DNA of 64,000 nucleotides from Burkholderia sp. BCC0322 (GTDB lineage Bacteria; Pseudomonadota; Gammaproteobacteria; Burkholderiales; Burkholderiaceae): contig NZ_CADFDU010000003.1 in NCBI RefSeq assembly GCF_902833045.1, positions 248,001-312,000 of the forward strand, in the 5' to 3' direction. The notes beneath the pieces were generated by a model, which was given only the letters and a program-made list of their open reading frames with translations, was not told where the DNA came from and made no database searches. The position numbers and the translations under genes are program-made. Below, piece by piece: positions 48,361 to 57,052 of this stretch (the stretch's first letter is position 1; every line of letters starts with the position of its first letter).

Positions 48361-48408
48361 GATGCGGGGCGGGGAGCCGCCGGCCGAGCCGGAGGCGCCG
48401 CCCGCATC
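48361..48408. terminator. Hairpin between convergent genes
   Basis: GATGCGGGGCGG (48361-48372) and CCGCCCGCATC (48398-48408) pair with one bulge. It lies between the convergent CoA-transferase and efflux genes. There is no T-run. Confidence 0.35.
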
Positions 48409-48414
48409 GGCGCG

Positions 48415-49944
48415 TCAATCCATCGCCGCGTGCGCGACATCCACGCTCGCCGCTTTCTGTGGCGGGCGGATCAGCAGCAACAGCGGGATCATCAGCAGCG
48501 TCGCGACGAACATCAGCTTGAAGTCGTTCAGGTAAGCGATCATCGACGCCTGCTGGTTGATCATACGGTCGAGCAGCGCGAGGTCGAGGCGGCTGCCGGT
48601 CATTGCCTGCACGGCCGGGTTGAACGGCGTGATGTGGGTCGCGAGGTCGGCATGCGCGACCTGCGTGTTGCGCGTCATCAGCGTCTGCACGATCGAGATG
48701 CCGATACTGCTGCCGATGTTGCGCATCAGGCTGTAGGTGGCCGTGCCGTCCGCGCGCAGCTCGGGCGGCAGCGTCGAGAACGACAGCGCGCTCAGCGGCA
48801 CGAACACGAGCCCCAGCCCGAAGCCCTGCACCACGCCGGGCCACACGATGTCCGCTTCCGACAGCACGACCGTGTACTGCATCATCTGCCATAGCGCCAG
48901 CGCGGAAATCGACAGCCCCGCGAGCAGCAGCATGCGCGCATCCACGTATTTCAGCAGCCTTCCGACGAACAGCATCGCGATCATCGTGCCGGCGCCGCTT
49001 GGCGCGGTGACGAGGCCCGTTGTCGCGACCGGGTAGCCCATCAGGTTCTGCAGCATCGGCGGCAGCAGCGCGCGTGTCGCGTACAGCACCGCGCCGACCA
49101 CGAAGATGAACAGCGTACCCGTCGCGAAGTTCGGGTCGCGCAGCAATTCCGACTTGAAGAACGACGCCTTGCCGACGGTTGCCGTATGCACGAGGAAGAA
49201 CGCGAAGCCGAGTGCCGCGACGATCGCCTCGATGCGGATCTCGTACGAGCCGAACCAGTCGAGTTGTTCGCCGCGGTCGAGCATCGCCTGGAGCGCGCCG
49301 ATCGCGAGCGCGAGCGTTGCGAAGCCGAACGCGTCGAACTTCACGTGCGGGCGCGGCGCGCGCGCGGGCAGGAAGGTCATTACGCCGGCGAGCGCGAACG
49401 CGCCGATCGGCACGTTGATGAAGAACACCCAGCGCCAGTTGTAGCTGTCGGTGAGCCAGCCGCCGAGCGTCGGGCCGAGGATCGGGCCGACCATCACGCC
49501 CATCCCCCAGATCGCCATTGCCTGGCCTTGTTTCTCGCGCGGATTGATGTCGAGCAGGATCGATTGCGACAACGGCACCAGCGCGGCGCCGAACACGCCC
49601 TGCAGCAGACGCGCGCCGACGATCTGCACGAGCGTCTCGGCTAGCCCGCACAACGCCGAAGCCACCGTGAAGCCCGCGATCGACACGATCAGCAGCCGTT
49701 TCACGCTGAGCCGGTCGGACAGCCAGCCGGTGAGCGGTGTCGCGATCGCCGCGGCGACGATATAGGAAGTCAGCACCCACGTGATCTCGTCCTGGGACGC
49801 GGACAGCGTGCCCTGCATGTGCGGCAGCGCGACGTTCGCGATCGTGCTGTCGAGCGTCTGGATCAGCGTGGCGAGCATGATCGACAGGGTCAGCATCGGC
49901 CGGTTCAGGGCGGGCGAGGCGGGAGCGTCGGCGGCGGGGTTCAA
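48415..49944 (-). CDS. DHA2-type multidrug efflux transporter (MFS)
   Basis: A 509-residue major facilitator of the EmrB/QacA 14-helix drug:H+ antiporter type. The first helix carries TLIQTLDSTIANVALPHMQG, followed by WVLTSYIVAAAIATPLTGWLSDR (motif A region) and motif C (GVMVGPILGPTLGGWL). It starts with TTG, preceded by GGAG eight bases before; this gives the expected N-terminus. It is divergent from a MarR regulator, so drug-responsive repression is likely. No EmrA-type adaptor is adjacent. Confidence 0.9.
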   Translation of the reverse strand: MNPAADAPASPALNRPMLTLSIMLATLIQTLDSTIANVALPHMQGTLSASQDEITWVLTSYIVAAAIATPLTGWLSDRLSVKRLLIVSIAGFTVASALCGLAETLVQIVGARLLQGVFGAALVPLSQSILLDINPREKQGQAMAIWGMGVMVGPILGPTLGGWLTDSYNWRWVFFINVPIGAFALAGVMTFLPARAPRPHVKFDAFGFATLALAIGALQAMLDRGEQLDWFGSYEIRIEAIVAALGFAFFLVHTATVGKASFFKSELLRDPNFATGTLFIFVVGAVLYATRALLPPMLQNLMGYPVATTGLVTAPSGAGTMIAMLFVGRLLKYVDARMLLLAGLSISALALWQMMQYTVVLSEADIVWPGVVQGFGLGLVFVPLSALSFSTLPPELRADGTATYSLMRNIGSSIGISIVQTLMTRNTQVAHADLATHITPFNPAVQAMTGSRLDLALLDRMINQQASMIAYLNDFKLMFVATLLMIPLLLLIRPPQKAASVDVAHAAMD

Positions 49945-49999
49945 GCGGGTGTCTCCGTGGGGCGGTCGCCGTGGGCGGCGATCCGGTATCGCTGGAATG

Positions 50000-50013
50000 A
50001 TAAGCACGCTTAT
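50000..50013. promoter_or_regulatory. MarR-type operator candidate
   Basis: ATAAGC-AC-GCTTAT is a perfect 6-2-6 dyad with a partly symmetric flank. It overlaps by two bases a perfect TATAAT box reading toward the efflux gene (50012-50017, minus). It lies between the efflux gene and the MarR gene, so it is the likely repressor site. Confidence 0.6.
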
Positions 50014-50079
50014 TATATATCTCCTTATTGCCGGGCCGCGAGCCGCGGGCCGTTCCAGGCTTGACCCTATAATCGCCGC

Positions 50080-50520
50080 ATGGACAAGACTTACGAGAAC
50101 CGGATCGGCTATCTGATCGCCGACGTCGCCCGCCTGAACGGACGGCTGTTCGACCGGCGCGCGAAGCGCATCGGGCTGACGCGCGCGCAGAGCCGCGTGC
50201 TCGCGTACCTGACGTGGAAGGGCGAGATGAATCAGGCGCGGCTCGCCGAATGGCTCGAGATCACGCCGATCTCGCTCACGCGGTTGCTCGACCGGATGGA
50301 AGGCTATGGCTGGATCGAGCGCATCGCGAACGACGACGATCGTCGTGCATTCGTGATCCGGCTGACCGACAAGTCGCGCGAGATCTTTCCGCAGATGCTC
50401 GAAGTGGGTGACACCGTCGCCGACGACGGGCTGCGCGGCTTCACGCCCGACGAGCGCGATACGCTGGTGCGGCTGCTCGGGCGCGTGCGCCGCAACCTGA
50501 TCGACTGCGGCGGAGAGTGA
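50080..50520 (+). CDS. MarR-family transcriptional regulator
   Basis: A 146-residue winged-helix regulator. It has the MarR layout: LTRAQSRVLAYLTWKGEMNQARLAEWLEI in part, the recognition helix at ITPISLTRLLDRME, and the wing RIANDDDRRAFVIRLT with the conserved DxRR. It is divergent from the efflux transporter and very likely represses it. A TATAAT box (50068-50073) lies only 6 nt before the ATG and no ribosome site is seen, so the message may be leaderless. Confidence 0.92.
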   Translation: MDKTYENRIGYLIADVARLNGRLFDRRAKRIGLTRAQSRVLAYLTWKGEMNQARLAEWLEITPISLTRLLDRMEGYGWIERIANDDDRRAFVIRLTDKSREIFPQMLEVGDTVADDGLRGFTPDERDTLVRLLGRVRRNLIDCGGE

Positions 50521-50779
50521 TCCGTGGCGCCGTTCGGGCGGGCAGGATGAACGACTTGAACACGCCGGGCGGCAGTGCGCGAGCACGCCGCGTTTGCCCG
50601 CCTGCCGGCATGCGGCGTCATGATCCCCGTCGTGCCGGTGCGGATGGCCGGCGGGGCGTTCGTCCGGCTGGCACAGGACGAGGCGCCCGTCATGCTCGAC
50701 GAAGTGTTTGCATGGGCGTCGACGCCGGCTCGATCGAGCCGACGCTATCTTTTACGGCTTTTTTGACGAAGCCGCGTGC

Positions 50780-51277
50780 TCAACGCAGCAGCGCCGCGAG
50801 TGTGAGCGCCGCCAGATAAAGCCCCACGCCGTAAGACAAATGCGTGATGAGACTGCGCCTGCGCGCAACGCCCGGGTGCGGCGTGCGTGACGCAGCGATG
50901 CCGAAGCCCAATGCGGGCTGCATCACGAAGAACGGTGCGACCACGCTGGCGAGGCCGGCGACGAGTGCGGGAAGCAGCGTCGGCGTGCCGATCCATTCCG
51001 TGCCGGCGATCGCGACGGGCAGCCCCGCGAACGCGATGCCGATCGCGTAATGCGCGATCCAGCCGAGCGTGCGTTCTCCCGGCACGGGCGCGGCGGCGCC
51101 GATCGACACATGCCGGAACCGGCCGTGCATCATGTGGCCGATCCAGCGGCCCACCAGCGCGTAGTCGAGCGACGGAATGCCGAATGCACGCCGCCGGAAC
51201 AGCGTCCACAGATCCATCACGAACGTGGCGCCCGCGCCGATCGGCAACAGGTTGAGCAGGACGTCGGTCGGGCTCAT
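50780..51277 (-). CDS. DUF2938 membrane protein
   Basis: A 165-residue inner-membrane protein with four helices, of the DUF2938 family. The start MSPTDVLLNLLPIGAGATFVMD and the middle GWIAHYAIGIAFAGLPVAI are typical. The function is unknown. It is divergent from a MerR-type regulator and the space between has a MerR-like dyad, so it is probably induced by a small-molecule or redox signal. Confidence 0.8.
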   Translation of the reverse strand: MSPTDVLLNLLPIGAGATFVMDLWTLFRRRAFGIPSLDYALVGRWIGHMMHGRFRHVSIGAAAPVPGERTLGWIAHYAIGIAFAGLPVAIAGTEWIGTPTLLPALVAGLASVVAPFFVMQPALGFGIAASRTPHPGVARRRSLITHLSYGVGLYLAALTLAALLR

Positions 51278-51393
51278 CGCGACCCTCCGCGAAAAAGGGA
51301 AAAGGCGGGGCGGTACGGCGCAATACAGCGTGGTTTCAGCGGTTTCATGGCAGTCCGGGCTTGTCTTTGTGAAGTCGAACGACTATCTTGCGA

Positions 51394-51411
51394 CTTCAAG
51401 TTCACTTGAGG
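51394..51411. promoter_or_regulatory. MerR/SoxR-type dyad
   Basis: CTTCAAGTTCACTTGAGG matches the SoxR box CCTCAAGTTAACTTGAGG at 16 of 18 bases. On the minus strand a -35-like TTGACC (51410-51415) adjoins it, so the dyad occupies a promoter spacer as MerR proteins require. Its right end also supplies GAGG, the ribosome site of the merR gene. Confidence 0.6.
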
Positions 51412-51417
51412 TCAAGC

Positions 51418-51843
51418 ATGAGTCGGCTGGACATCGCGGATGTGGCGCGACGCTCGGGATTGCCCGCGTCGACGTTGCGCTACTACGAGGAAAAGGGGCT
51501 GATCGTCCCGACCGGCCGCCACGGGCTGCGGCGGCAATACGGCGAGTCGGTGCTGGAGCGCCTGGCGCTGATCGCGCTGGGCCGCGAGGCCGGTTTCTCG
51601 CTCGACGACATCCTCGCGATGGTCGGCACGGACGGCCCGCCCGCGATCGATCGCGCGAAGCTCGACGGCAAGGCCGACGAACTCGACCGCACGATCCGCC
51701 GTCTCGGCGCCGTGCGCGATGCGTTGCGGCATGCGGCCGTGTGCCCGGCATCGAACCATCTCGAATGTCCGTCGTTCCAGAAGCTGCTGCGCATTGCCGC
51801 GCATCGCCATCCGGCGCGCCGCGCGAAAACGGATAGCGCGTAG
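51418..51843 (+). CDS. MerR-family transcriptional regulator
   Basis: A 141-residue MerR regulator. The winged helix is at the N-terminus (DIADVARRSGLPASTLRYYE, then GLRRQYGESVLERL), followed by a dimer helix. The C-terminus has two cysteines (AVCPAS and LECPS), not the four-Cys cluster of SoxR, so an iron-sulfur SoxR is unlikely although the operator looks SoxR-like. It is divergent from the DUF2938 gene and likely regulates it and itself. Confidence 0.88.
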   Translation: MSRLDIADVARRSGLPASTLRYYEEKGLIVPTGRHGLRRQYGESVLERLALIALGREAGFSLDDILAMVGTDGPPAIDRAKLDGKADELDRTIRRLGAVRDALRHAAVCPASNHLECPSFQKLLRIAAHRHPARRAKTDSA

Positions 51844-51938
51844 GCGGCGAACGTGCATCGGCGGGTTGGGGTGGCGGCAGGGCGGCGCGCCGCACCATTC
51901 CAAACGGACATCGAAAACACGAACGACGGGGTTGCCGC

Positions 51939-52736
51939 GTGTGGTTTGTATGGGTGCTTTACGTGCTTCCGGCCGCGTATGCGGCATCGAAGGTCGGGCC
52001 GTATTACGGGTTTTTCGCCGGGTGCGCGACGATGGCCGCCGTGCTGGCGGCGCAGACCGCGCTGCTGATGTGGGGAACCGCTTGGGTGAAACGGCGGCGT
52101 GGGGGCGTTGGGCAGCCTGACATGACCGCCCCGCCCGCCCTGGCCGATAGTCTGGATGACGAACCGGTTGACGCGTCCGATGATGTACCCGATGTGCCGC
52201 TTCGATACGGCGAGCAGGCACGATTCAAGCAACTGGTTCTGATTGCCGACGCTGCGCGGCCCGACGTCACGCGCTGTTTCTACGACAACGCGAAGCGGAC
52301 GATCGAAGCCTACGTGGATGTCGAGACGGGGCGCGACGGTTCGGGGGCGGCGATGGTGTCGACGGCCGACCTGGCCCCGGCGAACGGCCTGCCGGCCGCG
52401 CCGCCGGACGACACGCTGACCGTGTTCGTGTCGAACGACGGCGCGTGGTCGGGGTTCCGCGTCGGCGACCAAAGCTTCCGGTTCCGCCACGGCGCAATCA
52501 CGAGACTGCGGCTCACGCAGGTGATTCCGGTTCGCTGGAAGGGCGGCTACACGGTGACCTTCTGGTTCGACGTGCCGGACCGGAAAAGCACAGCCGGTTA
52601 CGTGTCGGATTCGACCTGGTTCGATGTCTGCGTGGGCCATTCCGGTCGCCGCACACGTATGCTCACTCATGCATGTCGCGAGATCGCGTCGGTGCTCGGC
52701 GTCGCGTTCGACATCGACGAGGCCGGCGACGACTGA
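51939..52736 (+). CDS. Membrane-anchored protein of unknown function
   Basis: A 265-residue protein, not recognised. Two N-terminal hydrophobic segments (residues 1-20 and 24-45) put it in the inner membrane. The soluble part after about residue 85 looks like a mixed alpha/beta domain (RFKQLVLIADAARPDVTR, WSGFRVGDQSFRFRHGAITR). It starts with GTG. It ends 2 bp before the convergent PolX-like gene. No enzymatic motif. Confidence 0.6.
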   Translation: MWFVWVLYVLPAAYAASKVGPYYGFFAGCATMAAVLAAQTALLMWGTAWVKRRRGGVGQPDMTAPPALADSLDDEPVDASDDVPDVPLRYGEQARFKQLVLIADAARPDVTRCFYDNAKRTIEAYVDVETGRDGSGAAMVSTADLAPANGLPAAPPDDTLTVFVSNDGAWSGFRVGDQSFRFRHGAITRLRLTQVIPVRWKGGYTVTFWFDVPDRKSTAGYVSDSTWFDVCVGHSGRRTRMLTHACREIASVLGVAFDIDEAGDD

Positions 52737-52737
52737 C

Positions 52738-53640
52738 TCATCCGGCGTAATACACGCGGCATTCCTGCTCGCGCCCGCGCACGATGCGCTTGCCGACGAG
52801 CGAGCCATACGTTTCGGTGAAGACGGTGCGCTGGTGCTCGCGCTGCAGGGCGTCGTAGAAATAGAGCGAGACCCAGTCCGTCGGGCGGGACGCCTCCGGC
52901 GTGCGCATCGCGGCATGCAGGCACAGCGCGGTGAAGTGCCAGCCGCCCTTGGTCATGTGCATCACGGGCAGCCGCACGTAACCGTCCGCGTTCGGCCGCC
53001 GGTGCGCGGTGGTGCGATACGCAACGCCTGGCGTCGGCAATACGCCGGCGGCGGCCTTGTTGCGGTACAGGCGGTCGATGTAGAGCAGCAGTTCGACGGG
53101 CGGCTCCGTGCCGGGGCCGGCGTCCTGCACGTGGCCCTGCCAGCGCCGGCGGCGGCTCAGCACGTCGTCGAGCGCGGCGCGGATGCCGGCCGCGCGCCGC
53201 GGGCCGACGCCCGAGATCGTTTCGAGCTGGCCGTTGCGGGCCGCGCGTTCGAGCTCCTCGAGCGTATCGATGTGCAGCAGGTCGTGAATGCGCAGTGCGA
53301 GCGCGTGGCCGATGCCCGGCACGGCTTCGAACGCGGAGGTGCGTTCGGCGTCGCCGCACAGCCGGTCGAGCTGGCGCCAGCGCCCCGTCACCAGCAGCTC
53401 GGCAATCGCCTGCGCGACGCCCGTGCCGATTTCCGGCAGCGTCCCGAGCGCATCGACGCCGCCGGACTCGAACAGCACGCGGATGTCGAGGTCGAGCGCA
53501 TCGACCGTCTCGGCCGACGCGCGGTACGCGGCGACCCGGTACGGATTCGCGCCCTGGTCAGCCAGCCGCTGCGCCGCCTCGCGCAGGCAGGTCGCGATAT
53601 GCCGGTTTTCCTCGTACGTTTGGCTGGCGGTCGTCTGCAT
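52738..53640 (-). CDS. PolX-type helix-hairpin-helix DNA-binding protein
   Basis: A 300-residue protein that resembles the N-terminal part of DNA polymerase X family proteins, without the polymerase catalytic residues. Residues 1-70 form the helical 8-kDa-like domain (ENRHIATCLREAAQRLADQG, NPYRVAAYRASAETV). It continues with repeated helix-hairpin-helix units (LPEIGTGVAQAIAELL, VPGIGHALALRIHDLL, ISGVGPRRAAGIRAAL). The C-terminal third is of unknown fold. It probably binds DNA ends or gaps. I use the ATG at 53640. Confidence 0.8.
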   Translation of the reverse strand: MQTTASQTYEENRHIATCLREAAQRLADQGANPYRVAAYRASAETVDALDLDIRVLFESGGVDALGTLPEIGTGVAQAIAELLVTGRWRQLDRLCGDAERTSAFEAVPGIGHALALRIHDLLHIDTLEELERAARNGQLETISGVGPRRAAGIRAALDDVLSRRRRWQGHVQDAGPGTEPPVELLLYIDRLYRNKAAAGVLPTPGVAYRTTAHRRPNADGYVRLPVMHMTKGGWHFTALCLHAAMRTPEASRPTDWVSLYFYDALQREHQRTVFTETYGSLVGKRIVRGREQECRVYYAG

Positions 53641-53773
53641 GCCGAGGGACCTGGGGAAGCACAAACGGAATGGACACGGCGAACGATGCGCCGGTCGGCT
53701 TTTCATCATTGTCGCGCCGCGCGATGAAGAAAACTTGACGCACGTCAATGGCAAACGTAGCACAGGTTCGAAG

Positions 53774-53808
53774 CGCACGGTCGTGCCGGAGCGCGGCACG
53801 ACCGTGCG
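53774..53808. terminator. Long stem-loop after the sigma factor gene
   Basis: A 15-bp perfect stem (CGCACGGTCGTGCCG with its complement) has a 5-nt loop. It lies 14 bp after the sigma factor stop codon. There is no U-run, so it may be a terminator or an mRNA-protecting structure. Confidence 0.55.
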
Positions 53809-53821
53809 TCGCGTGATGCGA

Positions 53822-55357
53822 TCACGCGTCGAGAAACGACTGCGCGTTTTCGGCCTCGGCGGCCGTGCGCAACGCGGCGAGCGCCCGTTTCTCGATCTGC
53901 CGCACGCGTTCGCGCGACATGCCCGCGTCCTGCGCGATCGCGTCGTAGGTATCGGGCTCGGTGCCGCCGAGGCCGAACCGCCGGCGCAACACGTCGGCCT
54001 CGGTCGGCGTGACCGACCGGAGCAGCGACCTCACGCACTCGCGCATGCGCGTGTCGGCCAGTTGCTCGAACGGGCTGGCCGACGCCTGGTCCTCGATCAG
54101 TTCAACCAGGCCGGTGTCCGCGTCGGGCAGCGGCGCGTCGAGCGACACGGGCTCGGCAGGGAGCGCGAGCACCGCGCGCAGCTTGTCCTCGTCGAGGCCG
54201 GTTTCGGCCGCGAGCTCGGCCGGCGTCGCCCGGCGGCCCGTGCGCTGGTGAAAACGCAGCGCATGCCGCTGCACGCGCTGGTACTGGTCGCCGACGTGCA
54301 CGGGCACGCGGATCGTGCGTGCGCGATCCGCGACCGCGCGTGCGATCGCCTGGCGGATCCACCAGGTCGCATAGGTCGAGAACTTGAACCCGCGCCGGTA
54401 TTCGAATTTCTCGATCGCACGCATCAGGCCGAGGCTGCCGTCCTGCACGAGATCGGGCAGGTCGACGCCGCGGTTCATGTACTTGCGCGCGATCGACAGC
54501 ACGAGCCGCAGGTTCGCCTCGAGCATCGCGCGCGTGGCGTCGCGCACTTTCTGCTGGCCGTCGGTGAGCGCTGCGGCGAGTGCCCGTCGCGCGACCGCGT
54601 CGAAGCAGGCGGCTTCGCCCGCCGCGGCGCCCTGCGGCGCAGAAGCGAGCGCGCGCACGACACCGCTCGCGTCGTCGACGGCCGGCGCGACCCACGCGAT
54701 CGAGCCGAGCAGGGCGGCTACGCGGTTGCGCGCGTCACGGTATTCGGCCGAACCGAAGCCGTGCGCGTGCAACGCGCCACGCAAGGCCGCGACGGCCGTC
54801 TGCAGTGCGTCGTAGCTGGCCGGCACGGGCGTGTCGCCCGCGTCGTCATCGTGCGATCCGGCGGTGCCGGCCGCAGCCGTTGCGCGATGACGCGCAAGCA
54901 GCGCGTCGACCGCCGCGGGACAGCCGGCGAGCGCGTGCAGGATCTGGTGGCGGCCCGCCTCGATCTCGCGCGCCAGCACGATTTCGCCTTCGCGCGTGAG
55001 CAGCGGCACCGCCTGCATGCGGCGCATGTAGAGCGCGAGCGGATCGGTGGACGCGCTCTTGCCGCGTGCGAGGTCGCCAAGCAGCGCGCGACCTTCGTCG
55101 AGCGCATCGCGATCGACGTCGACCGGCGCCGAACCGGCGAACGGCGCAGGCGCGGCCGGCTCGTCGAGCACGGCGATGCCGATGTCGGCGAGCGCGGCGC
55201 GCACGACGTCGAGCGCGTCGGGGCTGTCGCTTTCGGGCGGCAGAGCGTCGACGAGGTCGGCGTGGGTCAGATAGCCCTGTTCGCCGGCGAGCGCCAGCAA
55301 CTGGATGATCGGATCGAGCGGCGTGTCCGCCCGGGGAGTGGGGCGTGGCGTAGTCAT
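53822..55357 (-). CDS. RpoD-like sigma-70 factor (second copy type)
   Basis: A 511-residue sigma-70 family factor. The N-terminus ([21 protein letters not shown]) resembles region 1.1. Regions 1.2 ([16 protein letters not shown]), 2 ([16 protein letters not shown], then the -10 reading [16 protein letters not shown]), 3 and 4 ([27 protein letters not shown]) are all present. It is shorter than housekeeping RpoD (about 610-700) and has a large Ala-rich insert between 1.2 and 2. It is probably a group 2 sigma, for stationary phase or stress, not the essential one. A helix-hairpin-helix protein gene follows downstream on the same strand. Confidence 0.87.
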   Translation of the reverse strand: MTTPRPTPRADTPLDPIIQLLALAGEQGYLTHADLVDALPPESDSPDALDVVRAALADIGIAVLDEPAAPAPFAGSAPVDVDRDALDEGRALLGDLARGKSASTDPLALYMRRMQAVPLLTREGEIVLAREIEAGRHQILHALAGCPAAVDALLARHRATAAAGTAGSHDDDAGDTPVPASYDALQTAVAALRGALHAHGFGSAEYRDARNRVAALLGSIAWVAPAVDDASGVVRALASAPQGAAAGEAACFDAVARRALAAALTDGQQKVRDATRAMLEANLRLVLSIARKYMNRGVDLPDLVQDGSLGLMRAIEKFEYRRGFKFSTYATWWIRQAIARAVADRARTIRVPVHVGDQYQRVQRHALRFHQRTGRRATPAELAAETGLDEDKLRAVLALPAEPVSLDAPLPDADTGLVELIEDQASASPFEQLADTRMRECVRSLLRSVTPTEADVLRRRFGLGGTEPDTYDAIAQDAGMSRERVRQIEKRALAALRTAAEAENAQSFLDA

Positions 55358-55654
55358 GTCGATGGCGGCGCGAGCCGCGCTCCTGTCTGGGCGGGCCGAA
55401 GTCCGCTGGTTTCGGGCCGCCGGTTGCTCGCGAACCCCGTCCGCGCCGGCCAGCCTGACATCGTTCAAGTTGAGGGCATTTGCGCGAACTTCAACGCGAG
55501 TGCGGCAGACGGGCCAGCACGCGGCGTGCCCGCGCGCCCGTCCGGTGCAGGAAACAAAAAGTAACCGATCATACCGAGCGGAAATCTGCAGGGGACGTAA
55601 GCTAGAGTCAGGCGCGCGCCCGACGGCGACGCGCGGATTCTGCCGGAGCAACAC

Positions 55655-56092
55655 ATGACCCCGATTCCTGCCGCGAGGTGTGCGGTATTCGCATTGACGA
55701 CGCTGACCCTCGGCGGTTGTTATTACACGAGTCCGTATGGCTATGCGCCGTACTACGCGCCGGCGCCGGCCACGCTGACGCAGCGCGAGATCCCCATCAC
55801 ACCGGCTGCACCGGCCACCGCTGCGCCGGGCCCGACCTCGGCGGCGAGCGCGCCGCCCGTGGCCGACCCGTCTCCCGTCTACGTCGCGCCGGCCTATCCG
55901 CCGCCGTATCCCTATCCGTATCCGTACTATGCCCCTGCGTATTACCCCGGCTGGTACGGCTGGGGCGCACCGGCGATCTCGGTCGGCTTCTGGGGCGGAT
56001 GGGGCGGCGGGTGGCGTGGGCGCGGCGGGTACTGGCATCGTCCGTGGGGCGGCGGCCACTGGGGTGGCGGCTGGGGCGGACATCGGCATTGA
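55655..56092 (+). CDS. Lipoprotein rich in Tyr, Gly and Trp
   Basis: A 145-residue lipoprotein. The signal ends in a lipobox (LTLGGC, lipid on Cys22). The mature chain starts with Tyr/Pro repeats ([26 protein letters not shown]) and ends in a Gly/Trp/His-rich tail ([15 protein letters not shown]). It has no catalytic motif and should sit in the outer membrane. The next gene encodes a similar exported protein 33 bp later, so the two form a pair. Confidence 0.75.
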   Translation: MTPIPAARCAVFALTTLTLGGCYYTSPYGYAPYYAPAPATLTQREIPITPAAPATAAPGPTSAASAPPVADPSPVYVAPAYPPPYPYPYPYYAPAYYPGWYGWGAPAISVGFWGGWGGGWRGRGGYWHRPWGGGHWGGGWGGHRH

Positions 56093-56125
56093 CCGGCGCG
56101 CGGCGGCACCGCGCGGGAGAGCATC

Positions 56126-56914
56126 ATGAGCATGAGGAATACGATCGTTCGCGGCCTGTGCGTCGCTTTGCTCGGCCTGGCGGCCGTGCCGGGTCTCGCG
56201 GACGCGCAGAGCACCGGCTACACGAACTCACCGGCGGAACTGTTCGCCGGGCCGGCGCCCGACTATCCGGTCGTCGCGCAGATTCCGCCGGGCACCGCGC
56301 TGGACGTGTTCGGCTGCCTGAGCGACTACACGTGGTGCGACGTCGCGCTGCCCGGCGTGCGCGGCTGGATCGACGCGCAATTGATCGACTATCCGTACCA
56401 GGGCGGTTACGCGCCGCTGCTCGACTATGGCGCGATCATCGGCGTGCCGATCACCGGATTCGCGATCGCGGCGTACTGGGATCGCTACTACCGCAACCGG
56501 CCGTGGTATCACGACCGCGATCGCTGGGCGCACCGTCCGGAGCCGAGGCTCGGCCCCGGCGGCGTACCGCCGCAACAGGGACGCCCGCAACCGGGCGGGG
56601 CGGTGCAGGTTGCACCGGGCGGTCCGCCGCCCGTGCATGACACGCGGCCGTCGGCTGCGCGCGGCGGCTGGAACGGCGCGATCCGCACGCCGCCGCCGGG
56701 TGCAGCCGGCAATGCGCGTCCGGCAGGGCCGCCACCGGCCGTCATGCGCCCGCCGCCCGCACCGGGCGGAGAGGTCCGCACGATGCCGGTGCACCCGGGC
56801 GGCGGTGGGGGTTACGGCGGCGCGCGGCCGCAAGGCGGCGGGAACGGCGGCGGAAGCCATGGTGGCGGCGGCGGCGGTAGCGGTGGCGGCGGTCCGGAAG
56901 ACTTCCGTCACTGA
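56126..56914 (+). CDS. Exported SH3-domain protein with Gly/Pro-rich tail
   Basis: A 262-residue exported protein with a signal peptide ([15 protein letters not shown]). Residues about 33-90 form a bacterial SH3 domain ([26 protein letters not shown] in part, [14 protein letters not shown]), which may bind peptidoglycan or surface polymers. A middle segment with [17 protein letters not shown] follows. The tail is disordered, rich in Gly, Pro and Arg. It follows the lipoprotein gene closely and they are likely an envelope pair. The ATG at 56132 is a possible alternate start. Confidence 0.75.
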   Translation: MSMRNTIVRGLCVALLGLAAVPGLADAQSTGYTNSPAELFAGPAPDYPVVAQIPPGTALDVFGCLSDYTWCDVALPGVRGWIDAQLIDYPYQGGYAPLLDYGAIIGVPITGFAIAAYWDRYYRNRPWYHDRDRWAHRPEPRLGPGGVPPQQGRPQPGGAVQVAPGGPPPVHDTRPSAARGGWNGAIRTPPPGAAGNARPAGPPPAVMRPPPAPGGEVRTMPVHPGGGGGYGGARPQGGGNGGGSHGGGGGGSGGGGPEDFRH

Positions 56915-56945
56915 CGATGCCGGCGCTTTCGGAGGGCGCCGGACG

Positions 56946-56972
56946 AAAAAAAGCCGCTCCGGAGAGCGGCTT
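56946..56972 (-). terminator. Intrinsic terminator of ilvD
   Basis: A perfect 9-bp stem (AAGCCGCTC with GAGCGGCTT) has a CGGA loop. On the minus strand it runs into a row of T. It is about 80 bp after ilvD. Confidence 0.85.
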
Positions 56973-57052
56973 CTCGATCGGGCGAGCGGGCGGTCGCACG
57001 GCCCGCAGCCTGACCGGCTGCGCGTTGCAGGCAGCCGGTCACGCTCCCCCTG

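Noticed and set aside
50575-50766. A 63-codon open frame downstream of marR
   Set aside because: No ribosome site, domain or gene context supports it.
51418-51843. Calling the MerR protein SoxR
   Set aside because: The four-cysteine iron-sulfur motif of SoxR is missing although the operator looks similar.
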